Positions 26,298-36,177 are shown, counted from the stretch's first letter. The stretch: DNA of 64,000 nt from SG8-30 sp963715485 (GCA_963715485.1 OY970244.1:2542001-2606000), one strand, 5' to 3'. The notes: generated by a model from the sequence alone, not told the origin. Numbers and translations are program-made.

Positions 26298-27587
26298 CTA
26301 GCCCGCATCGCCAGCCAGTCCGAGCCATTCGAGCGCAGGCCCGACGGTATGAAACGAGCCAAAGACGACGATCCGGTCGTCGGGATGCGCCAGGTCGCGG
26401 GCCCTGGCGCATCCGGCGGCGACATCCGGGGCCCGCAGGACGGTTGCCCCCAGCACCGGCTCGATCCTGCCGGCCAGCCCGTCGGCATCGAGGGCGCGAG
26501 GCCCATCGAGGCCGACTGTGACCCAGGTGTCGACCACTTGCCGCATGCACCCGGCCACGGCAGCCGCGTCCTTGTCGGCCAGCATGCCGCACACGGCGAT
26601 CGTCCGCCCGGTGCAGGGACGCACGGAAAGGCTCTGCGCGAGCTGCCGGGCCGCATCCTCGTTGTGAGCCACGTCGAGCACCCATTCCGGCCGCCCCGTT
26701 ACCACCTGGAACCGCCCCGCCAACGACACACTCTCGAGCCCGGTACGGACCGCGTCGTCGGGCACGAGCAGCCCCGGTTCCGCCACCTCCAGCACCGCGA
26801 GCGCCGTCGCGGCGTTGGCAAGCTGCGCCGCGCCGGCAAGCGCGGGCAGCGGCAGTTCGCGCCGCCGGGATCCCGTCCCGATGTAGTCCCAGCCGTCCGG
26901 GCGCTCGACGAAGTCGAAATCCACACCAAGCCGCCTGAGCCGGGCGCCGATACTCGTGGCCGCCTGCGCCACCGGCCACGGCATGTTGCGTGACCCGAAT
27001 ACCGCGGGCCGGCCCGGCCTGAAGATGCCAGCCTTTTCGCGGCCGATTTGCTCGATCGTCGGGCCCAGCCAGTCGACGTGATCCAGGCCGATGGACACTA
27101 CCGCCGCGACGTCGGCATCCACGACGTTGACAGCGTCGAGTCTGCCGCCGAGACCGACCTCCAGCAGGGCAACGTCAACGCCAGCTGCCTCGAGCAGCAG
27201 AAATGCCGCCAGCGCATTCCACTCGAAGAACGTCAGGGTGGTGTCGCCACGAGCGGCGTCGATCCTCGCAAACGCTTCCATGATCTGTTCGTCGCTGGCG
27301 CTGTGGCCATGGATCCGTATGCGCTCGTTGTAGCGGATCAGGTGGGGCGAGGTGAAGCTGCCCACGCTGTAGCCAGCAGAACGCAGGATCGCGTCAAGAT
27401 AGGCGACTACAGACCCCTTCCCGTTGGTACCGCCGACGGTCAGCACGCAGCCTGCGGGACGCGCAAGGCGCAGGCGCGCCAGGACGGCGCGAACGCGTTC
27501 CAGGCCCAGGTCGATTGACGCAGGGTGCAGCGACTGCTGCCAGTCCAGCCACTGCTGCAGCGTGTTGAACCGCGCCGGGGCCGTCAC
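26298..27587 (-). CDS. folC: Bifunctional dihydrofolate synthase / folylpolyglutamate synthase
   Basis: Adds glutamate to dihydropteroate and folates. 429 residues, Mur-ligase fold. The ATP P-loop is VGGTNGKGSV near residue 51, followed by FTSPHLIRYNERI, EVGLGGRLDAVNV and DHVDWLG. The GTG start overlaps the accD stop as GTGA. It adds to the folate enzymes of this window (folD, fhs, glyA). Confidence 0.96.
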   Translation of the reverse strand: MTAPARFNTLQQWLDWQQSLHPASIDLGLERVRAVLARLRLARPAGCVLTVGGTNGKGSVVAYLDAILRSAGYSVGSFTSPHLIRYNERIRIHGHSASDEQIMEAFARIDAARGDTTLTFFEWNALAAFLLLEAAGVDVALLEVGLGGRLDAVNVVDADVAAVVSIGLDHVDWLGPTIEQIGREKAGIFRPGRPAVFGSRNMPWPVAQAATSIGARLRRLGVDFDFVERPDGWDYIGTGSRRRELPLPALAGAAQLANAATALAVLEVAEPGLLVPDDAVRTGLESVSLAGRFQVVTGRPEWVLDVAHNEDAARQLAQSLSVRPCTGRTIAVCGMLADKDAAAVAGCMRQVVDTWVTVGLDGPRALDADGLAGRIEPVLGATVLRAPDVAAGCARARDLAHPDDRIVVFGSFHTVGPALEWLGLAGDAG

Positions 27588-28447
27588 TCGCCAGCCAGGG
27601 GCGCCTTGATCAACAGGCGCAGCAGGCTGGCGATCCGGTCGCGCAAGTCACGCCGGTCCAGGATCAGGTCGATCGCCCCGTGTTCGAGCAGGAACTCGCT
27701 GCGCTGGAAGCCCTCCGGCAGCGTCTCGCGCACCGTCTGCTGGATCACCCGCGGCCCGGCGAAGCCTATCAACGCCTTCGGCTCCGCGATGTTGACGTCG
27801 CCAAGCATGGCCAGGCTGGCTGACACGCCGCCTGTGGTCGGGTCGGTAAGCACCGAAATGAATGGCAGCCGCTCACGCGCCAGGCCCGCCAGGGCGGCGC
27901 TGGTCTTGGCCATCTGCAGTAGCGACAGCAGGCCTTCCTGCATGCGGGCGCCGCCGCTCGACGTGAAACAGATCAGCGGCGCACGATTCCTTATGCAGTG
28001 ATCCACGGCGCGGACGAAGCGCTCGCCCACTACCGAACCCATCGACCCACCGAGAAAGGAGAATTCGAACGCGGCTGCGACGACGTCCATGCCTTCGAGC
28101 CGACCAGCCATGACGACCAGCGCGTCCCGCTCGGAAGTAGCCTTCTGTGCCGCCGCGATGCGGTCGCGGTAGCGCTTGCTGTCGCGGAACTTCAGCGGGT
28201 CTTCGGGTGACACCTCGGTGGCCAATTCCACCTGGGAATCAGGGTCCAGAAAACGAACCAGGCGGTCGCGAGCGCCAATGCGCATATGGTGTGAGCACTT
28301 GGGGCAGACCTGAAGGTTGCGCTCGACCTCGGGTCGGTAAAGTACCGAGTCGCAGGTCGGGCACTTCATCCACAGCCCCTCCGGCACGGAACGCGTACGG
28401 CGCTCCGTCTTGATGCGCGAGGGAATGATCTTCTCGAACCAGGTCAT
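27584..28447 (-). CDS. accD: Acetyl-CoA carboxylase carboxyltransferase beta subunit
   Basis: Transfers the carboxyl group from biotin to acetyl-CoA, making malonyl-CoA. 287 residues. The zinc ribbon has Cys29, Cys32, Cys48 and Cys51 (CPTC and CPKC). The crotonase-fold core has FEFSFLGGSMGSVVGE and SGGARMQEG. ATG 28447 is chosen over the GTG one codon upstream. In most relatives trpFBA lies between truA and accD; here only 21 nt separate the truA stop from accD. Confidence 0.97.
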   Translation of the reverse strand: MTWFEKIIPSRIKTERRTRSVPEGLWMKCPTCDSVLYRPEVERNLQVCPKCSHHMRIGARDRLVRFLDPDSQVELATEVSPEDPLKFRDSKRYRDRIAAAQKATSERDALVVMAGRLEGMDVVAAAFEFSFLGGSMGSVVGERFVRAVDHCIRNRAPLICFTSSGGARMQEGLLSLLQMAKTSAALAGLARERLPFISVLTDPTTGGVSASLAMLGDVNIAEPKALIGFAGPRVIQQTVRETLPEGFQRSEFLLEHGAIDLILDRRDLRDRIASLLRLLIKAPLAGE

Positions 28448-28468
28448 CACAGGGCCTTAAAACGGGGA

Positions 28469-29281
28469 TCAGGCGCCGACGATGATAGCCCATGCGCTTT
28501 CTGGCGTAACCGGCAGCCCGAATTCGCGCGGATAGTCGACCCGCAGGAAGTACAGGCCGCCGGCAGGCGCCGTAATGCCGGCCAGGCTCCGGTCGCGGCC
28601 GGATAGTACGCCTTCGACCCAGGAAACCGGGCGGTCGCCGCGCCCCACGGCAATGAGGGTGCCGGCGATATTGCGCACCATGTGGTGAAGAAATGCGTTT
28701 GCCGTTATCTCGACCAGAACGCAGTCATCGCGCCGGCGCACCTCGATCCTGTGGACCCACCGGGTTGCACTGCGTGACTGGCATTCCGCGGCACGGAAGG
28801 CGGAGAAATCGTGTTTGCCGACCAGGCATTGGGCTGCCTCGTTCATGGACATTTCGTCGAGCGGCTGGTGAATCCAGCAGGCACGCCGCCTCAGCAGCGC
28901 CGGCCGCACCGCCCGGTTCAGGATCAGGTAACGGTAGGTACGCGCCACCGCCGAAAAGCGCGCGTGAAAGACAGCGGGAACCTGGACCGCCCAGGTGACT
29001 GCAACATCGGTCGGCAATAACCCATTGGTCCCCAGCGTCCAGCCACGCATCGTGCGGCACGAGGTGGTATCGAAGTGGCAGACCTGGCCCACGGAGTGAA
29101 CGCCTGCATCCGTCCGGCCGGCGCAGGCAACAGCAACTGGATGATCCGCCACCGCGCCGAGCGCTGCCTCGAGCGCGGCCTGCACCGTGGAAACTTCGGC
29201 CTGGCGCTGCCAGCCAGCGTAGCGGGTGCCGTCGTACTCGATGCCGATGGCGATCCGCTGCGACACACCCGCAGTTTCCAT
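28469..29281 (-). CDS. truA: tRNA pseudouridine(38-40) synthase
   Basis: Makes pseudouridine at positions 38-40 of the tRNA anticodon arm. 270 residues. The catalytic aspartate is Asp58 in CAGRTDAGVH. Other family segments include YDGTRYAGWQRQ near the N-terminus and FLHHMVRNIAGTLI. It is preceded by fimV (gap 42 nt) and followed directly by accD. Confidence 0.96.
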   Translation of the reverse strand: METAGVSQRIAIGIEYDGTRYAGWQRQAEVSTVQAALEAALGAVADHPVAVACAGRTDAGVHSVGQVCHFDTTSCRTMRGWTLGTNGLLPTDVAVTWAVQVPAVFHARFSAVARTYRYLILNRAVRPALLRRRACWIHQPLDEMSMNEAAQCLVGKHDFSAFRAAECQSRSATRWVHRIEVRRRDDCVLVEITANAFLHHMVRNIAGTLIAVGRGDRPVSWVEGVLSGRDRSLAGITAPAGGLYFLRVDYPREFGLPVTPESAWAIIVGA

Positions 29282-29323
29282 GCAGAAGAACCGATCGCCT
29301 CCGGCCGGGCCGGAGGCGATCGC

Positions 29324-31999
29324 TCAGGCTCCCGGCAGGGAATCAAGCAGGCGCTGCGCTTCCTGTTTCTGCGAGCTGCTCCCTTCCTTGAGTACTTCCT
29401 CGAGGATGCTGCGAGCACCATCAGGATCGCCCATGTCGACGTAGGCGCGCGCCAGGTCCAGCTTGGTACCGACCTCGCTCATGGTCACGGGCTCGAGGTC
29501 AGACATCTGCGGAAGTTCTTCAAGCGATATCTGCTCGGTGGCCGTGAAGTCGCTGGATTGGTCAGCCATCGGCGCACCGAGGTCGAGGTCGATGCGCTGG
29601 GTTTCGTCATCGTCGGGCGATTGGCCCGCGGACGCCACCTCGGGCGAAATGTCGGAAATATCGAAGTCCATCGTTTCGTCATCGCCCGAGGGCATGATCC
29701 GGGTGGAGTCGCTGGTCGGCGCGATCCGCGTGACATCGTCCTCGGGCGGGCCATCCGACAGCGCGTCGAGATCACCCAGGTCGATACCGAGATCGTCCAT
29801 GGGCATTTCGGCGGTGGTATCGGCCGGTGCCGTCTGCAGGCGCGTCGCCTCGATCGTCGGCGAATCGCCTGCCGGCACCTCGAGGGTGGGCATCTCGGCG
29901 GTCGCAATCTCGGCGGTAGCACCATCCAGTTCCGCCCAGCCGGCAGTACCGCCGTCGAGGTTCGGCATCTCGGCGGTACCCTCGTCCAGGCTCGGCATCT
30001 CGGCGGTCGGTGGCTCGCCCTGGTCGGCGGCATCCAGGTCGAAATCGAGGACTTCGCTCTCACCGGTATCGGCATCGCCGTCCGAAGCCCCGAGCGCCTC
30101 GCCCAGGTCCAGGTCGAGGCCGTCGTCGCCTCCGGGCGGCGCCAGAAGTTCGAGATCAACGTGGCTCGAGCCACCCTCGAGGTTCAGATCTACGCCGCCG
30201 CCGCTGCTGCCGGCAAACAGAGGATCTTCGGGCGCCAGCTGGCGTCCCATGATCTGCACACGGTCCCAATCGGCCGCGTCCCCGTCGCCGCGCGAGGCTG
30301 ACAGGTCTTTGGCCGCATCGAGAAATCGTTCCTTGTTACCTGAGACGAAGAAAATCTCGAGCAGCTTCATCTTCAGGTCGCGACGACCCGGCTCGTTGTC
30401 CAGCCCCAGCTTGACGATGTCGGCAGCCTGGTCGTACAGGCCATAGGCCATGTGGAAGTCGGCCTCGGCCAGCGGGTCGCCCTGGTCGAGTTCGACCGGC
30501 GCCTCGGTGCTGAGGGTATCGTCTATCGAAACAGGCCGCTCCAGGTCGGTGCGCCGGACCGGCGGCAGCGTCGCCGTCCGGAAGTCCTCTTCTTCCTGTG
30601 CTTCTGTCGACGTCTCGAGCGCGGCGCCGGTGGCAATCGCGCGCAGTCGCTGCGTCTCAGACGGCACCGGAGCCGACGGCGGCGGCTCGAAGGTCCTCAA
30701 CACCTCGTCGAGGTCCTCCTCACGGCGGCGGCGAGCGAAGCCGAAGGCGAGTCCGCCACCGAGCAACAGCACGGCGGCGCCAAGCACGTAGGTCCAGTTG
30801 TCGGTCAGGCTATCAACGAAGCTCCTCTCGGCCGGAGCCGCGGCAGGCGGTTCCTTTGCTGCCGGCTCCGGTTCCGGGGCCGGAGCCGGCGCCTCTGCCG
30901 GCGCCTGTGGTGCGGCACCCGGGCCCTCTTCGGCACCGACGGCACCCGCTTCGACCTCCCCGGCTTCGGCAGCTGGGGCTTGTGCCGCAGCCAACGCTGC
31001 GGCCGCTTCCTTCTCGGACAGCTGCTGCTGCAGCTGCGCCAGTTCCGCGTTCTTGAGCTCGAGCAGCCGCTGCGACTCCTCGATCTCGCGGTTGAGCTGA
31101 CCGATGCGCGATTCGACGTTGGCGCCGCCGGCAACCGGCGCGCCGCTTTCGGGCGCCACCTCGGTCGGCGTGACCAGGCGCAGACGGGCCGGCTCCTGCC
31201 GCGCCTCGCCGCCCTGCCAGGCCGCGGTCTGGCGGCCGATCTCGCTCGACGCCTCCGTCGCGCTGACGTCCGCCACCGACTCCGGGCCCGGTATCCGCAG
31301 GATCGCCCCGGCACGCAACAAGTTGATGTTCCCGCCAAACGCCCCAGGGTTGGCCCGGAACATGGCGATCATCATGCGGTTGGTGCCAGAACGGCTACCG
31401 TCGCCAAACGTCGAGGCAATGCCGTAAAGCGTGTCACCGCGGCTGACCCGATACGACGACGGCGTCTCGCCGGCCGGAGCAGACGGCTGAACCGCGGCGG
31501 GCTCCGGGCGAGGCTGTGACGGCATGGCTGCGGGCGTAGGTGCGGGGGCCGGACGCGAAATGCGTGGCGCAGCGACCGGGGGAGGCGGCGCCGCTTCCTG
31601 CGGCGCGAACACCGGCGGATCCAACAGGACTGTGTACTCGCGCAGCAGTCTGCCTCGAGGCCAGCTGACCTCGACCAGGAAGGTTACGAACGGTTCACTG
31701 ACCGGCGCTGCGGAATTGACCAGCAGCACGTTGCGTCCGTCGCGACCCCTGCCGACCTGAAATTGCACCGAATCGAGATATCTTGGTCGGTCGAGCCCAT
31801 AACGCTGAAACAGCTCGCGCGAGGCGAGCTGTGCGCTCATGGCACCGAGTTCCTCGTTCGTTGGAGCAACGAGGTCGATCTCCGCGGAAAGCGGCTCGTT
31901 GAGAGCCGAGTTGAGACGGATATCGCCCAGACCGAGGGAATAGGCTGCTTGCGGCACAAGCAAAAGCGCCGAAATTGCGGCGCGAAGTTTCCAGCTCAT
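29324..31999 (-). CDS. fimV: FimV, peptidoglycan-binding type IV pilus assembly/polar hub protein
   Basis: 891 residues. A signal peptide (MSWKLRAAISALLLVPQAAYS) and the FimV N-terminal domain (LGLGDIRLNSALNEPLSAEI) are followed by a proline-rich linker, a LysM domain (YRVSRGDTLYGIA), a coiled coil (IEESQRLLELKNAELAQLQQ), a membrane helix (YVLGAAVLLLGGGLAFGFA), a long acidic cytoplasmic region and the C-terminal FimV TPR-like domain. The acidic part has tandem TAEMP-type repeats. ATG 31999 is chosen since it begins the signal peptide and follows GGGAGTG. In Pseudomonas FimV is needed for PilQ assembly and twitching. Confidence 0.95.
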   Translation of the reverse strand: MSWKLRAAISALLLVPQAAYSLGLGDIRLNSALNEPLSAEIDLVAPTNEELGAMSAQLASRELFQRYGLDRPRYLDSVQFQVGRGRDGRNVLLVNSAAPVSEPFVTFLVEVSWPRGRLLREYTVLLDPPVFAPQEAAPPPPVAAPRISRPAPAPTPAAMPSQPRPEPAAVQPSAPAGETPSSYRVSRGDTLYGIASTFGDGSRSGTNRMMIAMFRANPGAFGGNINLLRAGAILRIPGPESVADVSATEASSEIGRQTAAWQGGEARQEPARLRLVTPTEVAPESGAPVAGGANVESRIGQLNREIEESQRLLELKNAELAQLQQQLSEKEAAAALAAAQAPAAEAGEVEAGAVGAEEGPGAAPQAPAEAPAPAPEPEPAAKEPPAAAPAERSFVDSLTDNWTYVLGAAVLLLGGGLAFGFARRRREEDLDEVLRTFEPPPSAPVPSETQRLRAIATGAALETSTEAQEEEDFRTATLPPVRRTDLERPVSIDDTLSTEAPVELDQGDPLAEADFHMAYGLYDQAADIVKLGLDNEPGRRDLKMKLLEIFFVSGNKERFLDAAKDLSASRGDGDAADWDRVQIMGRQLAPEDPLFAGSSGGGVDLNLEGGSSHVDLELLAPPGGDDGLDLDLGEALGASDGDADTGESEVLDFDLDAADQGEPPTAEMPSLDEGTAEMPNLDGGTAGWAELDGATAEIATAEMPTLEVPAGDSPTIEATRLQTAPADTTAEMPMDDLGIDLGDLDALSDGPPEDDVTRIAPTSDSTRIMPSGDDETMDFDISDISPEVASAGQSPDDDETQRIDLDLGAPMADQSSDFTATEQISLEELPQMSDLEPVTMSEVGTKLDLARAYVDMGDPDGARSILEEVLKEGSSSQKQEAQRLLDSLPGA

Positions 32000-32091
32000 C
32001 GTCACTCCCAAACGGCCGTCTCCAGCGTTCAAGCATCGGCTCAAGCTGGTGAAACGGGTGTGAAATCAATCACAAGTCTCTGATCGCTCGG

Positions 32092-32120
32092 ACTATAGCC
32101 TACCCGGATCCATTTACCAA
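32092..32120 (-). promoter_or_regulatory. Candidate sigma70 promoter of fimV
   Basis: Minus strand: TTGGTA (32120-32115), 17-nt spacer, TATAGT (32097-32092), about 92 nt upstream of the fimV ATG. Both boxes are good but not perfect matches. Confidence 0.55.
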
Positions 32121-32188
32121 AATCTGGCAGGGCGTCACGGTATTGCCGTTGTCCGATCAGTGCCGGGGTCGCCCGGTACCGATCCCGA

Positions 32189-33373
32189 TCAGGACCGTGG
32201 CGCACTCCCCTCCGGGACCGCTGATTCCGGCCGGGAAGGAAGTCCGCCGAGCCCGGCGGCCGCCAGCGCAGTGGCGGCCAGCGCGGCCAGCGCGCCGGCG
32301 ACGAAGGCTGCCTCGGGCGAAACTTCGCTCCACAACCAGCCGCTCACCAGGGATCCGACCATGCCGCCCAGACCGTAGCCCACACTGCCATGAAGCGCCT
32401 GGCCGCGCGCAGCGGCACCGCGTGGAAACAGCACCTGGGCAATCGAAACCGAGCACAGGTGAAACAACCCGAAGCTGGCCAGGTGCAAGGTTTGCGAAGC
32501 AAACACGACTGTCGCGGAGTCGGCCCAGAGCGCCAGCGCCAGCCACCGCAGCGTGGTAGCACCCAGCGCAAAGACAACCAGTGCCCGCAATGAATACCGG
32601 GCCAGCAAGGGCCGGGCCAGCAGGAACACCCCGATCTCCGCGATTACCGCCCACGCCCAGAGTGCACCAATGGCGGTACCGCTGTACCCGAGCCGCTGCA
32701 GGTAGAGCGAGAAGAAACTGTAGTACGCACCATGGCTCGCAATCATGAGAAACGCGACAGCCAGGAAGACCTGTACGCGCCGATCCGCAAGTACCGGGCC
32801 GAGCGATGTGCGCTGCTGGCCGGTCGGGGTGCCGACACCGGGCTCGAGGCCCCGGATGGTGGCCCAGTTGGCGCCGATCAGCGCTGCCAGCACCAGCGGC
32901 AGTGCATCCAGGCCGGTCAGCTCGAGCCCACGGCCGGCGGCAACTGCGACCGCGACGAAGCCCAGCGAGCCCCACAGACGGAGCAATCCGTAGCGACCGG
33001 AATCGGCGTCGAGTCGGCCAAGCACGTACGCGTCATAGACGGACATGACGCCGTTCCACAGGGCGCTGTAGACCGCGAGCAAGAGGATGATGGCCCAGCG
33101 GGACTCCAGCCAGTAAAACGTCAGGGCACAGCAGAGCGCCGCCACCGAGGCGGCCTTGAGCAGTTGCACCGGCCGACCCGTCACATCGGCCCAGTGGGCG
33201 TAGGCAGGCGGCCCGACGACACGCATGGCGGCGAATACGCCCATCGCCAGCCCGATCTGGACACTGTCGAAGCCGCGTCCGGACAGGAACAGCGGCCAGT
33301 AAGGCACGAACAGGCCGATGGTGGCGAAATACCAGAAGTAACCGCCCGCCAGGCGGTGCGCCTCGCGGCTCAA
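32189..33373 (-). CDS. MFS transporter (MFS_1-like, HcaT-related)
   Basis: 394 residues with 12 predicted membrane helices. The opening GGYFWYFATIGLFVPYWPLFL and the FYWLESRWAI region resemble the 3-phenylpropionate/nucleoside-type MFS_1-like group; the substrate cannot be read from sequence. The frame opens at TTG 33412 but TTG 33373, one base after the aroC stop, gives a short N-terminus like that of HcaT and is preferred; neither has a strong ribosome site. It is downstream of prmB-aroC on the same strand. Confidence 0.88.
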   Translation of the reverse strand: MSREAHRLAGGYFWYFATIGLFVPYWPLFLSGRGFDSVQIGLAMGVFAAMRVVGPPAYAHWADVTGRPVQLLKAASVAALCCALTFYWLESRWAIILLLAVYSALWNGVMSVYDAYVLGRLDADSGRYGLLRLWGSLGFVAVAVAAGRGLELTGLDALPLVLAALIGANWATIRGLEPGVGTPTGQQRTSLGPVLADRRVQVFLAVAFLMIASHGAYYSFFSLYLQRLGYSGTAIGALWAWAVIAEIGVFLLARPLLARYSLRALVVFALGATTLRWLALALWADSATVVFASQTLHLASFGLFHLCSVSIAQVLFPRGAAARGQALHGSVGYGLGGMVGSLVSGWLWSEVSPEAAFVAGALAALAATALAAAGLGGLPSRPESAVPEGSAPRS

Positions 33374-33374
33374 G

Positions 33375-34472
33375 TCAGCGTGGTCGCGTGATGTCCGGCG
33401 TTCTCGAGACAACGTCGCCGCACTGTGCCCGGTGCCTCAGGAAGTGGTCCATCAGCACGATCAGTAACATTGCCTCGACGATCGGCACGGCGCGCAGGCC
33501 GACGCAGGGATCGTGCCTGCCCGTGGTGACGATTTCGACCGGATTGCCATCGAGGTCGATGGTCCACCCTGGAACCTGGATGCTCGACGTCGGCTTGAGG
33601 GCCACGTGGACGAGGAGGTCCTGGCCAGAGGTGATTCCCCCCAGAGTTCCGCCGGCGTGATTGGAGCGAAAACCGTCTGGAGTCAGTTCGTCGCGGTGCT
33701 CGCTGCCAAGCTGGCTGGCGACAGCCACGCCATCGCCGATCTCGACCGCCTTGGCCGCGTTGATGCCCATCATGGCGTAGGCCAGTTCGGCATCGATCCG
33801 GTCAAACATTGGCTCGCCGAGCCCCGGCGGCACGCCGCGCGCCACCGCGGTCACCTTGGCGCCGACCGAGTCGCCCTGCTTGCGCAGCTGCCAGATGTAT
33901 TCCTCCAGCTCCTTGACGCGGGCCGGGTCCGGACAGAAGAACGGGTTCTCGTAAGCGAAGGCAGGCTCGACTGGCTCGAGATCAATGGGTCCCATGCGCG
34001 ACAGCCATCCGCTGACGGTCAGGCCAATCCGTTCGCGCAGGTACTTTCGGGCTATTGCGCCGGCTGCAACGGTCGCGACGGTGATCCGCGCAGACGACCT
34101 GCCGCCGCCGCGGTAGTCCCGGAAGCCGTATTTCTGCTGGTGCGTGTAGTCGGCGTGACCCGGGCGAAAGCGGTCCTTGATCTTGTCGTAGTCGCGCGAG
34201 CGCTGGTCGGCATTCTCGACCATCAGACCGATCGAGGCGCCGGTGGTACGCCCCTCGAATAAGCCCGACAGAATCCTGACCGTGTCGGGCTCGCGGCGCT
34301 GGCTGGTAAAGTGCGAAGTCCCGGTGCGCCGCAGTTCGATATCCGCCTGCAGATCGGCTTCCGCCAGTTCGAGGCCGGGCGGGCAGCCGTCGATCACGGC
34401 GCCGAGCGCCGGCCCGTGACTCTCGCCGAAGGTGGTCACCGTGAAAAGCTTGCCGATCGTGTTACCGGACAT
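33375..34472 (-). CDS. aroC: Chorismate synthase
   Basis: FMN-dependent last step of the shikimate pathway: EPSP to chorismate. 365 residues. Family signatures are FGESHGPALG near the N-terminus, RFRPGHADYTHQQKYG and DYRGGGRSSARIT. It overlaps the end of prmB by 11 bp, the conserved prmB-aroC coupling. Confidence 0.97.
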   Translation of the reverse strand: MSGNTIGKLFTVTTFGESHGPALGAVIDGCPPGLELAEADLQADIELRRTGTSHFTSQRREPDTVRILSGLFEGRTTGASIGLMVENADQRSRDYDKIKDRFRPGHADYTHQQKYGFRDYRGGGRSSARITVATVAAGAIARKYLRERIGLTVSGWLSRMGPIDLEPVEPAFAYENPFFCPDPARVKELEEYIWQLRKQGDSVGAKVTAVARGVPPGLGEPMFDRIDAELAYAMMGINAAKAVEIGDGVAVASQLGSEHRDELTPDGFRSNHAGGTLGGITSGQDLLVHVALKPTSSIQVPGWTIDLDGNPVEIVTTGRHDPCVGLRAVPIVEAMLLIVLMDHFLRHRAQCGDVVSRTPDITRPR

Positions 34473-35433
34473 TGCCTGACCTCGATTGCGCGGTGCCGGA
34501 CAGTTCGCCGCGATGGCGCTCTACCTGCCGGGCGCCGAGGAGGAAGACGCCGCCACCGCCGCGCTCGAAGTCGAGCCAGGTGAACGGAAGCGATGGCCAG
34601 GTCTCGCGGACGCGCTGTTCCGAGTCGCCGACTTCCACCACGAGGATCCCACCCTTCTCGAGGTGTGGCGCGGCGTCCCCGAGGATCCGGCTGACGACGT
34701 CGAGTCCGCACCGCCCGGCGGCCAGGCCGAGCGCGGGCTCACGTCGGTACTCGCTCGGCAGTGCACGCATCTCGGCCTCCGAGACGTAGGGTGGGTTGCT
34801 GACGATGATATCGTACCGGTCGCTGCCGATGCCCCCGTAAACGTTCGACAGCACGGGCCTGACACGACGTTCGAGCCCGTGCGCCCGGATGTTGCCAGCG
34901 GCGACCTCGAGCGCGGCGTGCGAAATGTCGGTGGCGTCGACCGTAGCCTGTGGAAAAGCGTGGGCGCAGGCAATGGCGATGCATCCCGAGCCGGTCCCGA
35001 TGTCCAGCACCCTCCGCACACGTTCCGCCGCGATCCACGGAGCGAAGCGTCCCTCGCATAGCTCGGCCAGTGGCGAGCGCGGCACCAGCACGTCCGCGGT
35101 GACTGCAATCTCGTGGCCGGCGAACCAGGTGCGGCCGGTCAGGTATGCCGAAGGAACCCGCTCTCGAATGCGCCGCGCGACCAGTTCCGCTGCCCGCATC
35201 GCGTCCCGTCTATCAACCGCCCAGTCATAGGCGCGATCAGCCTCTGCATGGCGAATTCCCAGCGCGTGGAATACCAGCGCGCCGGCTTCATCGAACGGAT
35301 TGTCGGTGCCGTGACCGTAATGCAGCGGCGCAGCCGCCAGTCGCCTGGCCGCCCAGGCCACAAGTTCGCCGACGCTAGCGACCGGCGGCCGCCGGGGGAC
35401 GGAGCGCCGGCGGGATGTCGGGGAAGCTGCCAT
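34462..35433 (-). CDS. prmB: Ribosomal protein uL3 N5-glutamine methyltransferase
   Basis: Methylates the side-chain amide of a glutamine in ribosomal protein L3. 323 residues. The SAM motif is VLDIGTGSGCIAI and the amide-methylation motif is VSNPPYVSEAEM. ATG 35433 is preferred over the adjacent upstream GTG. The N-terminal 20 residues are basic and low in complexity. Operon with aroC and the MFS gene. Confidence 0.94.
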   Translation of the reverse strand: MAASPTSRRRSVPRRPPVASVGELVAWAARRLAAAPLHYGHGTDNPFDEAGALVFHALGIRHAEADRAYDWAVDRRDAMRAAELVARRIRERVPSAYLTGRTWFAGHEIAVTADVLVPRSPLAELCEGRFAPWIAAERVRRVLDIGTGSGCIAIACAHAFPQATVDATDISHAALEVAAGNIRAHGLERRVRPVLSNVYGGIGSDRYDIIVSNPPYVSEAEMRALPSEYRREPALGLAAGRCGLDVVSRILGDAAPHLEKGGILVVEVGDSEQRVRETWPSLPFTWLDFERGGGGVFLLGARQVERHRGELSGTAQSRSGNVR

Positions 35434-35538
35434 CACCTGGATTCTAGCCGTTCAGGCCAAGGCCCGAGCGTCTTCGCAGCCTGCCGGAACCAGTGTGTGG
35501 GATAATTCAAGGCCAGATCAGCAGGTTTCCCAAGGACC

Positions 35539-36177
35539 ATGTCTCCGACACTGAAGATGGCAGCGCTCGCCCTGGTCGCCGCGACGGCCGCGCTGGCCGG
35601 CATGTGGTTGGCCCGTGTACAGGCGCCCGAACCGTTGGTGCTGGAGCACGCGACGTTGCTGCCCGCTGCCCGACCGCTGCCTGATTTTGCCCTGCTCGAC
35701 CAGCGCTCAGCTCCTTTCGGCCCCGAGCGGCTGGCTGGTCGCTGGCACTTGCTGTTTTTCGGCTTCACCCATTGCCCCGACGTCTGCCCATCTACCCTGG
35801 CATCGCTTGTCGCGGCCCGCCGCGAGCTGGCCAGCCTGCCCGGGCCGTGGCAGCCCGAAGTTGTGCTGGTGACGGTGGACCCGGGGCGCGATACGCCAGA
35901 ACGGCTGGCCGAGTACCTGGCCTTCTTCGACAAGTCCTTCACTGGCGTGACCGGCGACGACGCGTCGCTTGCGCGGCTCGCCGAGGCACTGGGCGTCGCG
36001 GTGATCGTGGGTCCGGCGGATGAGACTGGAAACTACACAGTGGATCACACCGCCGCCATCTTCCTGGTTGACCCGGCGGGAGCACTCAGGGCGATCTTCA
36101 GCGCGCCGCACACACCGGACGGCCTTGCACACGACTATCGGTTGATCCTGGACCGCGCCGGAGGAGACCGGACATGA
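35539..36177 (+). CDS. SCO1/SenC-family copper chaperone
   Basis: 212 residues with an N-terminal membrane anchor (about 7-25) and a periplasmic thioredoxin fold. Copper ligands are Cys79 and Cys83 (THCPDVCPS) and His170 (TVDHTAAIF). The family delivers copper to the CuA centre of cytochrome c oxidase or acts in redox defence. No oxidase gene is in the window. The stop overlaps the psd start by 4 bp (ATGA). Confidence 0.93.
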   Translation: MSPTLKMAALALVAATAALAGMWLARVQAPEPLVLEHATLLPAARPLPDFALLDQRSAPFGPERLAGRWHLLFFGFTHCPDVCPSTLASLVAARRELASLPGPWQPEVVLVTVDPGRDTPERLAEYLAFFDKSFTGVTGDDASLARLAEALGVAVIVGPADETGNYTVDHTAAIFLVDPAGALRAIFSAPHTPDGLAHDYRLILDRAGGDRT

